Below, piece after piece: positions 33,975 to 43,161 of a stretch of DNA of 55,499 nt; positions within the stretch are counted from its first letter, which is position 1, and each line of letters begins with the position of its first letter. This stretch comes from Rhodospirillales bacterium 70-18 (lineage in GTDB: Bacteria > Pseudomonadota > Alphaproteobacteria > Acetobacterales > Acetobacteraceae), in NCBI GenBank assembly GCA_001899585.1, contig MKWE01000026.1, forward strand, positions 28,007 to 83,505, given 5' to 3'. The notes below the pieces were generated by a model, which saw only the letters and a list, made by a program, of their open reading frames with translations, did no database searches and was not told where the DNA came from. Made by a program: the position numbers and the translations under genes.

Positions 33975-34961
33975 ATGACGGCCCGGGCGTTCTGGACCGT
34001 CGCGGCCGGGCGCGGGGAGATCCGGACGGAGGCACTGGTGGAAGCGGGGGCGGAAGCGGGCGCCGGGCAGCGGCTGGTGCGTACCCTGGCCAGCGGCGTC
34101 TCGCGCGGCACCGAGGCGCTGGTGTTCGCCGGGCGCGTGCCGGAGAGCCAGTACGCCGCCATGCGCGCGCCGCTGATGGGCGGCGACTTCCCGTTTCCGG
34201 TGAAATACGGCTACGCGGCGGTGGGGCGAGACGCGGAGGGCCAGCGGGTGTTCGTGCTGCACCCGCACCAGGACGCCTTCCTGGCCCCGGCGGCGATGTG
34301 CATCCCGGTGCCCGACACCGTGCCCACCCCGCGCGCGGTGCTGGCGGCCAACATGGAGACGGCGCTGAACATCGCCTGGGACGCCGCCGCCCTGCCCGGC
34401 GAGCGCATCCTGGTGGTCGGCGCCGGCGTGGTCGGGTTGCTGACCGGCTGGCTGCTGGCGCGCATCCCGGCGACCGTGGTGACGCTGGCGGATATCAACC
34501 CCGCGCGCGCCGCCCCGGCCGCCGCGCTGGGCTGCCGCTTCGCGCTGCCCGAGGCGGCGCCGGGCGAGCAGGAGCTGGTGGTGCATGCCTCGGCCAGCGA
34601 GGCCGGGCTGCGGCTGGCACTGGACCGGGCGGCGTTCGAGGGGCGGATCGTGGAGGCGAGCTGGTTCGGCACCGCCGCCCCTGCCCTGCCGCTCGGCGGC
34701 GCCTTCCATGCGCGGCGGCTGCGGCTGATCGGCTCGCAGGTGGGCAGCGTGGCGCCGGCGATGCGCGGGCGGCGCAGCCATGGCGAACGGCTGGCGACCG
34801 CGCTGGCGCTGCTGGACGACCCGGCGCTGGACTGCCTGCTGGAACCGCCCACCCGCTTCGCCGAGTTGCCCCGCGCCATGCCGCGCCTGCTGGCCGGCGG
34901 GCTGTGCCACGTGATCACCTACGACGCCTTCACCGAGGAAACCGGCCGATGTTCAGCCTGA
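33975..34961 (+). CDS. Zinc-free MDR-family dehydrogenase of the pterin-like operon
   Basis: A 328-residue medium-chain dehydrogenase/reductase. The Rossmann motif GAGVVG is at 149-154 with an acidic strand end (LADINPAR). The catalytic zinc site is missing: where alcohol dehydrogenases have Cys followed by GHE, this has SGVSRGTEA (40-48), as in BchC-like and quinone-reductase-like members. The structural-zinc cysteine lobe is absent too. It probably oxidises or reduces the pathway intermediate. The gap after the RibD gene is 10 bp and it overlaps the PTPS gene by 13 bp. Confidence 0.83.
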   Translation: MTARAFWTVAAGRGEIRTEALVEAGAEAGAGQRLVRTLASGVSRGTEALVFAGRVPESQYAAMRAPLMGGDFPFPVKYGYAAVGRDAEGQRVFVLHPHQDAFLAPAAMCIPVPDTVPTPRAVLAANMETALNIAWDAAALPGERILVVGAGVVGLLTGWLLARIPATVVTLADINPARAAPAAALGCRFALPEAAPGEQELVVHASASEAGLRLALDRAAFEGRIVEASWFGTAAPALPLGGAFHARRLRLIGSQVGSVAPAMRGRRSHGERLATALALLDDPALDCLLEPPTRFAELPRAMPRLLAGGLCHVITYDAFTEETGRCSA

Positions 34962-35392
34962 CCGTCTGCGACCACATCATGATCGCCCACAGCTTTCGCG
35001 GGGCCGAATTCGGCCCGGCGCAACGGCTGCACGGCGCCACCTTCGCGGTGGAGGCGGAGTTCCGCGCGCCCCGGCTGGACCAGTTGAACCTGCTGATCGA
35101 CATCGGCATGGCCAAGGTGGAGCTGCGCCGCATCCTGGACGGCGTGGATTATTGCAACCTCGACGAGGTGCCGGCGCTGGCCGGGCAAAACACCACCACC
35201 GAGTTCATGGCGCAGCATATCTGGACCCTGCTGGCACGGGCGCTGGCCGGCGGCGCGATGGGCGATGGCGGGCGGGCGGTGACCGGGCTGAAGGTGCTGC
35301 TGCGCGAAAGCCCGCTGGCCTGGGCGGCGTTCGAGGGCCCGGTGGGCGAGCCACCGGCCGGTCCTGACATCCGCGAGGGAGGCAACGCCTGA
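34949..35392 (+). CDS. 6-pyruvoyl-tetrahydropterin synthase/QueD homologue, atypical active site
   Basis: A 147-residue tunnelling-fold protein. The family frame is clear (FSLTVCDHIMIAHSFRG, RLHGATFAVEAEF, NTTTEFMAQHIW, LRESPLAWAAFEG). In QueD and PTPS the zinc ligands are His, then HxH, with a catalytic Cys four residues before that HxH. Here His14 and His28 remain, but HxH is HGA (Ala30) and the cysteine position is Ala24. Either it uses a different site or the chemistry differs. It overlaps the dehydrogenase by 13 bp and the glycosyltransferase by 1 bp. Confidence 0.85.
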   Translation: MFSLTVCDHIMIAHSFRGAEFGPAQRLHGATFAVEAEFRAPRLDQLNLLIDIGMAKVELRRILDGVDYCNLDEVPALAGQNTTTEFMAQHIWTLLARALAGGAMGDGGRAVTGLKVLLRESPLAWAAFEGPVGEPPAGPDIREGGNA

Positions 35393-36432
35393 TGCGCGCG
35401 ACCCTGCTGGTGCCGGGGCCGCTCGGCACCGTCTCGGGCGGTTATGGCTATGACCGGCGGATCGTCGCCGGACTGGGTGCCGGCGGGCATGTGGTGGACG
35501 TGGCGGAACTGGCCGGCGCCCATCCGCTGCCCGATGCCGCCGCCCGTGCCGCCGCCGCCGCGGCCTGGGCGGCGCTGCCGGCCGGGAGCGTGCCGGTGAT
35601 CGACGGGCTGGGGCTGCCGGCCTTCGCTGACCAGGCGGGGGACTTCGCCGCCCGCCACGCGGTCGGGCTGATCCATCACCCGACCTGCCTGGAGGCGGGG
35701 CTGGCCGAGGCCGACCAGGCGGCGCTGGAGGCCGCCGAGCGGGCATTGTTCGCCGCCCTGCCGCGCATCGTGGTGACCAGCGAGGCGACCGCCGAGACGC
35801 TGCGGGCGCGCTTCGGCGTGGCGGCCGCGCGCATCGCCGTGGTGGTGCCGGGCACCGACCCGGCGGCGCGCGCCACCGGCTCCGGCGGGCCGGGCTGCCA
35901 GATCCTCGCGGTCGGTTCGCTGATCCCGCGCAAGGGGCATGACGTGCTGCTGCGCGCGCTGGCGCGGCTGTTCGACCTCGATTGGCGGCTGACCATCGCG
36001 GGCGGGCCGCTGGACGGCATGCAGGCGCAGTCGCTGGGGGCGCTCGCCGAGGAGCTGGGCATCACCCAGCGCGTCACCTTCGCCGGCACGGTGGTGGATG
36101 GCGCGCTGGAGGCGCTGTGGCGCGCGGCCGACATCTTCGCGCTGGCCACCCGCTACGAAGGCTATGGCATGGCGATCGCCGAGGCGCTGGCGCGCGGCCT
36201 GCCGGTGGCGGTGACCGATGGCGGCGCGGCCGGCGCGCTGGTGACGCCGGAGGCCGGCGTGGTCTGCGCGGTGGACGACGTGGTGACGCTGTCCAAATCG
36301 CTGCGGCGGATGATCTTCGACACCGGACTGCGCGCCAGCATGGCCGAGGCCGCCTGGGCGCTGGGCCAGGCGCTGCCCGGCTGGCCGGCGCAGGCCGCAG
36401 CCTTCGCCGCCGCCATCGCCCCGCCGGCATGA
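35392..36432 (+). CDS. Glycosyltransferase, GT4-like (GT-B fold)
   Basis: A 346-residue cytoplasmic glycosyltransferase. The N-terminal acceptor domain begins LLVPGPLGTVSGGYGYDRRI; the donor domain has ILAVGSLIPRKGHDVLLRAL and the EX7E motif RYEGYGMAIAEALARG near 250-265. It would move a sugar from an NDP- or UDP-sugar. Its place between a PTPS homologue and a methyltransferase, with overlaps of 1 and 4 bp, argues that its acceptor is the small molecule made by this operon and not a polysaccharide (inference). Confidence 0.88.
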   Translation: MRATLLVPGPLGTVSGGYGYDRRIVAGLGAGGHVVDVAELAGAHPLPDAAARAAAAAAWAALPAGSVPVIDGLGLPAFADQAGDFAARHAVGLIHHPTCLEAGLAEADQAALEAAERALFAALPRIVVTSEATAETLRARFGVAAARIAVVVPGTDPAARATGSGGPGCQILAVGSLIPRKGHDVLLRALARLFDLDWRLTIAGGPLDGMQAQSLGALAEELGITQRVTFAGTVVDGALEALWRAADIFALATRYEGYGMAIAEALARGLPVAVTDGGAAGALVTPEAGVVCAVDDVVTLSKSLRRMIFDTGLRASMAEAAWALGQALPGWPAQAAAFAAAIAPPA

Positions 36433-37277
36433 GCGAGCGCTTCGCCGCCGACTGGCTGGCGCTGCGCGAGGGGTTCGACGCGGCGGCCCGAAGCCCGGCG
36501 CTGGCCCGGCGGCTGGCGGCGGCGCTGCCGGCGCGGCCGCGCGTGCTGGACCTGGGGGCGGGCACCGGCAGCCTGTTTCGCTGGCTGGCGCCCATCATCG
36601 GGCGGGCGCAGGACTGGACGCTGGCGGACGCCGACCCGGCGCTGCTGGCCCGCGCGCTGGACGACATCGCCGCCTGGGCGGCTGCGCGCGGCTACGCGGT
36701 GACGGATCGCGGCCGGGCGCTGGCGCTGCGCACCCCGGCCGGCACCTGGCGGGTCGGCGTGCGGGTGGCCGATCTCGCCCATGAGGTGCCGCTGGACGGG
36801 CAGGACGCGGTGGTGTGCAGCGCGCTGCTCGACCTGGTGTCGGCGGACTGGATCGTCCGGCTGGCGGCGCGGCTGCGGGTGCCGCTGCTGGCCTGCCTGT
36901 CGGTGGATGGCCGCGACGCCTTCCTGCCGCGCCACCCGGCCGACGCGCCGGTGCGGACCGGCTTCCGCCGCGACCAGGGACGCGACAAGGGGCTGGGGCC
37001 GGCGCTGGGGCCGCGCGCGCCGGCGGTATTGCAGGCGGCGCTGGCGGCGCGCGGCTTCACGGTCGCCTCCGCGCCCTCGGACTGGCGGATCGCGCCCCGG
37101 GCGGCGGGGATGCTGGCGGAACTGGTGCGCGGGCATGCCGAGGTCGCCGCGCGCAGGCTGCCGCTGCGGCGGGCGGCGATCGGGGCATGGCAGGCCGCGC
37201 GGCTACGCCAGGTCGGCCGCCACCGGCTTGCCATCCGCGTCGGCCATCGCGACAGTCTGGCGCTGCCGCCCGCCTGA
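36429..37277 (+). CDS. Class I SAM-dependent methyltransferase of the pterin-like operon
   Basis: A 282-residue enzyme with the SAM-binding motif I VLDLGAGTGSLFRWL near 38-52, an acidic ADADP at motif II and CSALLDLVSADWIV at motif IV. The rest matches no specific methyltransferase type I know. Last gene of the five-gene overlapping operon (4-bp overlap with the glycosyltransferase), followed after 23 bp by otnK with its own strong ribosome-binding site. Confidence 0.82.
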   Translation: MSERFAADWLALREGFDAAARSPALARRLAAALPARPRVLDLGAGTGSLFRWLAPIIGRAQDWTLADADPALLARALDDIAAWAAARGYAVTDRGRALALRTPAGTWRVGVRVADLAHEVPLDGQDAVVCSALLDLVSADWIVRLAARLRVPLLACLSVDGRDAFLPRHPADAPVRTGFRRDQGRDKGLGPALGPRAPAVLQAALAARGFTVASAPSDWRIAPRAAGMLAELVRGHAEVAARRLPLRRAAIGAWQAARLRQVGRHRLAIRVGHRDSLALPPA

Positions 37278-37300
37278 GCGGCCCGAAGGGAGAGACTGCC

Positions 37301-38575
37301 ATGCCGTTGCTGGGATGCATCGCCGACGACTTCACCGGCGCGACCGACCTCGCCTCCATGCTGGTCGGCCGCGGCATGCGCGCGGTGCAGCTGATCGGCG
37401 TGCCGACCGCCGGTGAGCCGGTGCCGGACGCCGACGCCATCATCATCGCGCTGAAATCGCGCACCGCGCCGGCGGGCGAGGCGGTGGGCGACAGCCTCGC
37501 CGCGCTGGCCTGGCTGCAGCGCGCCGGCTGCCGGCAGTTCTTCTTCAAATACTGCTCCACCTTCGACAGCACCCCGGCCGGCAATATCGGGCCGGTGGCC
37601 GATGCGCTGGTGGTCGCACTCGGCTGCGGCTTCGCGCTCGCCTGCCCGGCCTTTCCGGCCAACGGGCGCAGCGTGTTCCAGGGCCATCTGTTCGTCGGCA
37701 CCGCCCTGCTGAACGAGAGCGGCATGGAGAAGCACCCGCTGACGCCGATGACCGATGCCAACCTGGTGCGCGTGCTGTCGTGCCAGACCGAGGGCGCGGT
37801 GGGGCTGGTGCCCTACGCCACGGTGGCCCAGGGAACGGCCGCCATCCGCCGCGCGATGACGGCGCTGAAGGAACAGGGGCGGCGCTATGCCATCGTGGAC
37901 GCGGTGTCGGACGCGCATCTGCTGGATATCGGCGCCGCGGCGGCCGGGCACGCGCTGATCACCGGCGGCTCCGGCGTCGCGATCGGGCTGCCGGAGAATT
38001 TCCGCCAGGCCGGGCTGCTGCCGGTGCTGGACGATCCGGGCCGGCTGCCGGTGGTGGGCGGCCATGCGGCGGTGCTGGCCGGCTCCTGCTCGCGCGCCAC
38101 GCTGTTCCAGATCGCCAATGCGCGCGGCCACGTGCCGACGCTGGAACTGGACGCGCTGGCCACCCCCGACGCCGCGGCGCTGGCGGCCCAGGCACTGGCC
38201 TGGATGCAGGACCGGCTGGGCGACACGCCGGTAGTGATCGCCGCCTCCGCGCCGCCGGAAAAAGTGGCCGCCCTGCAGGCGAGGCTGGGGCGCGAGGCCG
38301 CCGGCCTGCTGATCGAAACCGCGCTGGCCGAGATCGCCCATGCGCTGGTGGCGGCCGGCGTGCGGCGGCTGGTGGTGGCCGGCGGCGAGACCTCCGGCGC
38401 CGTGGTCCGGCGGCTGGGCGTGCGCCGGCTGCGCATCGGCGCCGAGATCGACCCCGGGGTACCCTGGACCTTCGCCGAGGGCGGCGAGGCCAGCCTGAAA
38501 CTGGCATTGAAATCCGGCAATTTCGGCGCGCCGGACTTCTTCCTGAAATCCTTCGCGATGCCGGAGGCCGCATGA
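37301..38575 (+). CDS. otnK: 3-oxo-tetronate kinase
   Basis: A 424-residue four-carbon acid-sugar kinase (DUF1537 family). The N-terminal substrate domain starts LGCIADDFTGATDLASMLV and has FKYCSTFDSTPAGNIGPVAD; the nucleotide-binding part has LAGSCSRATLFQIANARGH and VVAGGETSGAVVRRLGVRRL. It phosphorylates 3-oxo-tetronate for the decarboxylase OtnC, encoded next with a 4-bp overlap. AAGGGAG precedes the ATG. Confidence 0.92.
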   Translation: MPLLGCIADDFTGATDLASMLVGRGMRAVQLIGVPTAGEPVPDADAIIIALKSRTAPAGEAVGDSLAALAWLQRAGCRQFFFKYCSTFDSTPAGNIGPVADALVVALGCGFALACPAFPANGRSVFQGHLFVGTALLNESGMEKHPLTPMTDANLVRVLSCQTEGAVGLVPYATVAQGTAAIRRAMTALKEQGRRYAIVDAVSDAHLLDIGAAAAGHALITGGSGVAIGLPENFRQAGLLPVLDDPGRLPVVGGHAAVLAGSCSRATLFQIANARGHVPTLELDALATPDAAALAAQALAWMQDRLGDTPVVIAASAPPEKVAALQARLGREAAGLLIETALAEIAHALVAAGVRRLVVAGGETSGAVVRRLGVRRLRIGAEIDPGVPWTFAEGGEASLKLALKSGNFGAPDFFLKSFAMPEAA

Positions 38576-39204
38576 GCGAGCACGCCCTTCGCGCGCAACT
38601 GGCGAGCCTGGCAGCCAGCCTGTTCGCGCGCGGCTTCTCCGTCGGCAGCGCCGGCAATATCAGCGTGCGGCTGGAGGACGGCTTCCTCATCACGCCGACC
38701 AATTCCTGCCTCGGCCGGCTGGCGCCCGAGCGCATCGCCCGGCTGGACGCGGATTTCCGCCATGTTGGCGGCGACAAACCCTCCAAGGAGGTGTTCATGC
38801 ACCGCGCCTTCTACCTGGCGCGGCCCGAGGCGGGGGCGGTGGTGCACCTGCATTCGACGATGGCGACCGCGGTGGCCTGCCTGCCGGACGTGGACGCGGC
38901 CAACCCCATCCCGCCGCTGACGCCGTATTTCGTCATGCGCGTGGGCCGGACCATGCCGCTGGTGCCGTATTACCGCCCGGGCGACGCGGCCATGGAACCC
39001 GCAATCCACGCCGCCGCCACGCATGCGCGCGCGGTGCTGCTGGCCAACCACGGCCCGGTGGTCTCGGGCCGGACGCTGGAGGATGCGGTGCACGCGGCCG
39101 AGGAACTGGAGGAAGCGGCCAAGCTGTTCCTGCTCCTGCGCGGCGCCAACCCGCGGCTGCTGACACCGGCACAGGTGGACGACCTGCTGACCAACTTCAC
39201 CTGA
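38572..39204 (+). CDS. otnC: 3-oxo-tetronate 4-phosphate decarboxylase (class II aldolase family)
   Basis: A 210-residue class II aldolase/adducin protein. Zinc ligands are His94-xx-His96 in VVHLHST and a third His in LANHGPVV; KPSKEVFMHRAFY holds the acidic catalytic residue. With OtnK it turns 3-oxo-tetronate into dihydroxyacetone phosphate and CO2. The isomerase and dehydrogenase genes often seen with otnKC are not in the window. Confidence 0.92.
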   Translation: MSEHALRAQLASLAASLFARGFSVGSAGNISVRLEDGFLITPTNSCLGRLAPERIARLDADFRHVGGDKPSKEVFMHRAFYLARPEAGAVVHLHSTMATAVACLPDVDAANPIPPLTPYFVMRVGRTMPLVPYYRPGDAAMEPAIHAAATHARAVLLANHGPVVSGRTLEDAVHAAEELEEAAKLFLLLRGANPRLLTPAQVDDLLTNFT

Positions 39205-39219
39205 CGCCGTCGCGCAGCG

Positions 39220-39243
39220 GGGCGCCGCGTTGCCACGGCGCCC
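39220..39243. terminator. Hairpin between convergent otnC and the histone-like gene
   Basis: GGGCGCCG (39220-39227) and CGGCGCCC (39236-39243), a perfect 8-bp stem with an 8-base loop, no T-run. It separates two convergent genes and is plausible as a bidirectional terminator. Confidence 0.4.
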
Positions 39244-39262
39244 TGCCTGCATCCGGTCGAAA

Positions 39263-39844
39263 TCAGTCCGCCTGGTTGGTCGCCGCGTCGGGCGCGGAGG
39301 CGCTTTCGGCGGGCTTGCGGCCACGCTTGGCCGCCGGCTTGGCCGCCGGGGCGGCGGCACCGGCCTTGCGGCTCGCGGCGACCTTCTTCGCGGCGGCGGT
39401 CTTGGCCGCCAGCTTCTCCACGGCGCTGATCTTCTTGGGCGCGGCAGCGGCCTTTTTCGGCGCCACGGCCTTCGCCTTTGCGGCAACCGGCTTCGCGGCG
39501 GCTTTCTTCGGCGCGGCCGCAGCCTTGGGCGCGGCGGCCTTTTTCGGGGCGGCCTTGGCGGCGGCCTTCGGTGCGGCGACCTTCGCCGGCGCGGCGGCCT
39601 TGGCGACGGCCTTCTTGGGCGCCGCCGCCTTCACGGCAACCGGCTTTGCGGCGGCCTTCTTCGGCGCGGCCGGGGTCTTCGCGGCGGCCGCCTTCTTCGG
39701 CGCCGCCTTCACCGCCGCCGCCTTGACAGGCTTCTTGGGCGCGGCCGCCTTGGCCGGAGCCGCCTTGGGCGCCGCCATCTTCTTCGCCGCCGCGCGCATC
39801 GCCATCGGCTGGGCCCGCTGCGTTTCGGTATCTTCCGTGTTCAC
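39263..39844 (-). CDS. Histone H1-like, Lys/Ala-rich DNA-binding protein
   Basis: A 193-residue protein composed almost wholly of Ala, Lys and Pro in AAPKKAA- and AKPVAVKA-type repeats, ending KPAAKRGRKPAESASAPD with an AT-hook-like RGRKP. It matches the eukaryotic-H1-like/Hc1-like proteins of bacteria that coat and compact DNA. The start is GTG 39844, nine bases after AAGGAG. The repeat part makes copy-number drift likely. The frame remains open far upstream but without composition or a start signal that supports coding. Confidence 0.85.
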   Translation of the reverse strand: MNTEDTETQRAQPMAMRAAAKKMAAPKAAPAKAAAPKKPVKAAAVKAAPKKAAAAKTPAAPKKAAAKPVAVKAAAPKKAVAKAAAPAKVAAPKAAAKAAPKKAAAPKAAAAPKKAAAKPVAAKAKAVAPKKAAAAPKKISAVEKLAAKTAAAKKVAASRKAGAAAPAAKPAAKRGRKPAESASAPDAATNQAD

Positions 39845-40195
39845 GTCATCAATCTCCTTGATTGCCGTCGAATGGTGCCGGTGCTTGCAACGGCAAGTTG
39901 ACTGGCCGGTTACGGGACGTATCAGGCGTCGCAGGAAGGATGCCGCAGCAAGCTTGCAGCAACGCATGACCGACCGGGCGAAGATGCGGCAAACGCATGG
40001 CCCAACCGTGGCACGGCCCGATGTCGTGCACCCGTGATGCCATTCCCGCCCCGCGCCGCACATCCGCGCGGACGATTGCCGGATATCATCGAGATCCCTC
40101 GACAGCGGCCCATTGACCGAGACCTTCCTAGTCTCGCGCATGCACCTGGGAAGCGTCAGCGAATCGGCGGCGTGCAGCACGCGAGTTGAGATTCG

Positions 40196-40224
40196 CTATC
40201 TGCCGTCGCGCCCGCGCCTGTCAA
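40196..40224 (-). promoter_or_regulatory. Candidate sigma-70 promoter reading toward the histone-like gene
   Basis: On the minus strand: a perfect TTGACA (40224-40219), 17-bp spacer, AGATAG (40201-40196). Transcription would start near 40189, 345 nt ahead of the histone-like start codon, implying a long leader or a separate small RNA. Nothing else recognisable lies in 39850-40195 except the palindrome GCAAGCTTGC at 39948-39957. Confidence 0.45.
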
Positions 40225-40256
40225 TAAAATAACGATCACCATTTGATCATGGAGCC

Positions 40257-40292
40257 CAAAAAGAAAGCGCCGCGGCATCGCTGCCGCGGCGC
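40257..40292 (-). terminator. Intrinsic terminator of the prpD-prpC operon
   Basis: On the minus strand an 11-bp perfect stem (GCGCCGCGGCA and complement, 40292-40282 with 40277-40267), loop GCGA, then TTTCTTTTT. It lies 34 bp after the prpC stop. Strong rho-independent form. Confidence 0.93.
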
Positions 40293-40325
40293 ATCCAGGC
40301 ATCCAGTGCTGTGCGCGGGTGGGCC

Positions 40326-41471
40326 TCAGCCGCGCTGGGCGAGCGGCACGAAGGCGCGGTTTTCCGGCCCGGTGTAATTGGCGGTCGGGCGAATGATCTT
40401 GTTGTCAACTCGCTGTTCCATGATATGCGCGCTCCAGCCGGAGGTGCGCGCGATCACGAAAAGCGGGGTGAACATTGCCGTCGGCACGCCCATCATGTGG
40501 TACGACACCGCGCTGAACCAATCGAGGTTGGCGAACATCCGCTTGGTTTGCATCATCACCGCCTCGATGCGCTCGGCGATCTCCCACATGCGCATCGCGC
40601 CCTGCTCGGCGGACAGCGTGCGGGCAACCTCCTTGATGATCTTGTTGCGGGGATCGGCGATCGTATAGACGGGGTGACCGAAGCCGATCACCACCTCCTT
40701 GTTGGCCACGCGCGCGCGGATATCGGCCTCGGCCTCGTCCACGCCGGCGTAGCGCTTCTGGATTTCGAAGGCGACCTCGTTGGCGCCGCCATGTTTCGGC
40801 CCGCGCAGCGCGCCGATGCCGGCGGTGATCGCCGAGAACATGTCCGACCCGGTGCCCGCCACCACGCGGCAGGCGAAGGTGGAGGCGTTGAACTCATGCT
40901 CGGCATACAGGTTCAGCGAGGTGTGCATCGCCCGCACCCAGTTGCCGCCCGGCGCGCGGCCGTGCAGCAGGTGCAGGAAATGCCCGGCGATGGTGTCGTC
41001 GTCGGTCTCCACCTCGATGCGGCGGCCGTTCTGCGCGAAATGATGCCAATACAGCAGCATCGAGCCCAGCGACGCCATCAGCCGGTCGGCGATGTCGCGG
41101 GCACCCGGGGCGTTGTGGTCGTCCTTCTCGGGCAGCACGCAGCCGAGGGCCGAGACGCCGGTGCGCATCACGTCCATCGGGTGGGCGGCCGCCGGCAGCG
41201 TCTCCAGCGCCGCGCGCACCGCCGCCGGCAGCCCGCGCAGCGCCCGCAGCTTGGCCTTGTAGGCGGCTAGTTCCGCCATCGTCGGCAGGGTGCCGTGCAC
41301 CAGCAGGTGCGCCAGCTCCTCGAACTCGCACACCTCGGCGATGTCCAGGATGTCGTAGCCGCGATAGTTCAGGTCGTTGCCGGTGCGCCCCACCGTGCAC
41401 AGCGCGGTGTTGCCGGCCGGCACGCCGGATAGCGCCACCGATTTCTTCGGCTTGTTGACGATCTCGCTCAT
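40326..41471 (-). CDS. prpC: 2-methylcitrate synthase
   Basis: A 381-residue short citrate synthase, condensing propionyl-CoA with oxaloacetate. It lacks the N-terminal extension of gltA. Active-site blocks are [38 protein letters not shown] and [17 protein letters not shown], the last being typical of methylcitrate synthases. It follows prpD by 28 bp on the same strand, which supports this call over a second TCA synthase. Confidence 0.93.
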   Translation of the reverse strand: MSEIVNKPKKSVALSGVPAGNTALCTVGRTGNDLNYRGYDILDIAEVCEFEELAHLLVHGTLPTMAELAAYKAKLRALRGLPAAVRAALETLPAAAHPMDVMRTGVSALGCVLPEKDDHNAPGARDIADRLMASLGSMLLYWHHFAQNGRRIEVETDDDTIAGHFLHLLHGRAPGGNWVRAMHTSLNLYAEHEFNASTFACRVVAGTGSDMFSAITAGIGALRGPKHGGANEVAFEIQKRYAGVDEAEADIRARVANKEVVIGFGHPVYTIADPRNKIIKEVARTLSAEQGAMRMWEIAERIEAVMMQTKRMFANLDWFSAVSYHMMGVPTAMFTPLFVIARTSGWSAHIMEQRVDNKIIRPTANYTGPENRAFVPLAQRG

Positions 41472-41499
41472 GTGATGGTCCCTTTCGCGTTGCCCGCTC

Positions 41500-43023
41500 T
41501 CAGAAGATGCCGGGCTTGCTTTCGGCCAGCGTGCCGGGCGGCAGCGCCACGTTCAACAGGTGCAGTTCGCCGGCCGGCAGGCGCGGCAGCTCCTGCGCCA
41601 CTTCCAGGAAGCGGTTGGCCTCGCGCGGCAGGATGATGCCCTCGGTCAGGATGCGGAACTTGCGGATATAGTCCTCGCGGGCGAACGGCCTGGCCCCCAG
41701 CGGATGCGCGTTGGCCACCGCCAGCTCGTCCACCAGCTTGCTGCCATCCTGCATGAACACCTCAACCCGCCCGCCGAACGCCAGCTCGTTCGGGTCGGTG
41801 GCGTGGTAGCGGCGCGTCCACTCCGGGTCCTCGCGGGTCTCGATCTTGTGCCACAGCGCGACGGTATCCTTGCGGGCGGCGCGCTTGGGGGCGTAGCTGT
41901 CCACGTGGTGCCAGGTGCCGTCCTGCAGCGCCACGGCGAAGATGTACATGATCGAGTGGTCCAGCGTCTCGCGGCTGGCCTTCGGGTCCATTTTCTGCGG
42001 GTCGTTGGCGCCGGTGCCGATCACGTAATGGGTGTGGTGGCTGGTGTGCAGGACGATCTTCTCGATCTTCGCGGTGTCGGCGATCTGCTCGCGCATGCGG
42101 AAGGCGAGGTCGATCAGCGCCTGGCTCTGGTATTCGGCGCTGTGCTCCTTGGTGTAGCTGTCCAGGATGGCGCGCTTGGCCTCGCCGGCCTCGGGCAGCG
42201 GCACGTGGTAGACGGCTTCCGGCAGCCCCTTGTCGCGCGCGGTGCGGCCCGACAGGATCCAGGCGATCACGCTGTCCTCGCCCTCATAGATCGGGCTGGG
42301 CGCACCCTCGCCGCGCATCACGCGGTCCACCGCCTCCACCGCCAGCTTGCCGGCATGCGCGGGGGCATAGGCCTTCCACGAGCTGATCTCGCCCTTGCGG
42401 GACTGGCGGGTGGTGATGCTGACATGCAGCGCCTGCTGCACCGCCTGGTAGATCACCTCCTGCTTCAGCCCCAGCAGCGTGCCGATGCCGGCGGCCTGGG
42501 CGGGGCAGAGATGGGCGATATGGTCGATCTTGTGCTCGTGCAGGCAGATCGCCCGCACCAGGTCCATATGGATCTCGTAGCCGGTGGCGATGCCGCGCAC
42601 CAGGTCCTTGCCGGATTTCTCCATGCTCTGCGCCACGGCCAGGATCGGCGGGATGTTGTCGCCCGGGTGCGAATAGTCGGCCGCCAGGAAGGTGTCGTGC
42701 ATGTCCAGCTCGCGCACCGCGGTGCCGTTCGCCCAGGCCGCCCATTCCGGGCTGACCCGCTTGCCGGAGGCGACGCCGAACACGGTGCCGCCGCCCTTGC
42801 GCGGATGGCCCAGCGCCATGCCGCGCGCCGAGACCACCGGGCGGCGGTTGATCGCGGCGATCGCCACCGCCGCGTTGTCGATCACCCGGTTGACGATCAT
42901 CTCCGTGGTGTCCTTCGGCACCGCCACCCGGTCGGCGGCCACGCCGGCGATTTTCCACGCAAGCTGGTCCTCGCGCGCGAGCGCCACCTTCGAGGGGTAG
43001 ACTTTCACGTCGTGCAGTTTCAT
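41500..43023 (-). CDS. prpD: 2-methylcitrate dehydratase (MmgE/PrpD family)
   Basis: A 507-residue PrpD-family dehydratase that turns methylcitrate into 2-methylaconitate. Blocks include [39 protein letters not shown]-like sequence at 107-125, [15 protein letters not shown] and [24 protein letters not shown] is seven bases before ATG 43023. With prpC it forms part of the methylcitrate cycle; the lyase PrpB is not here. Confidence 0.93.
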   Translation of the reverse strand: MKLHDVKVYPSKVALAREDQLAWKIAGVAADRVAVPKDTTEMIVNRVIDNAAVAIAAINRRPVVSARGMALGHPRKGGGTVFGVASGKRVSPEWAAWANGTAVRELDMHDTFLAADYSHPGDNIPPILAVAQSMEKSGKDLVRGIATGYEIHMDLVRAICLHEHKIDHIAHLCPAQAAGIGTLLGLKQEVIYQAVQQALHVSITTRQSRKGEISSWKAYAPAHAGKLAVEAVDRVMRGEGAPSPIYEGEDSVIAWILSGRTARDKGLPEAVYHVPLPEAGEAKRAILDSYTKEHSAEYQSQALIDLAFRMREQIADTAKIEKIVLHTSHHTHYVIGTGANDPQKMDPKASRETLDHSIMYIFAVALQDGTWHHVDSYAPKRAARKDTVALWHKIETREDPEWTRRYHATDPNELAFGGRVEVFMQDGSKLVDELAVANAHPLGARPFAREDYIRKFRILTEGIILPREANRFLEVAQELPRLPAGELHLLNVALPPGTLAESKPGIF

Positions 43024-43161
43024 CCGGAACTCCTCTGGTGACGCCGGCTTCTGCACGGCGTGCGGGATTGGCGACGCGGCGCGGACGGTCTAGCGTTCGG
43101 GCGATCGGTCGCGCTTTCCTAGTGTCGCGCGCCCGCAACGGCAAGCGCACCGCAGCAGGGG

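Noticed and set aside
39845-40180. Open frame extending the histone-like protein 112 codons upstream
   Set aside because: Composition (Cys, His, Arg mix) is unlike the protein, there is no ribosome-binding site, and AAGGAG precedes the GTG at 39844.
40326-41471. Second TCA citrate synthase
   Set aside because: Short form, GFGHPVYT motif and adjacency to prpD fit methylcitrate synthase instead.
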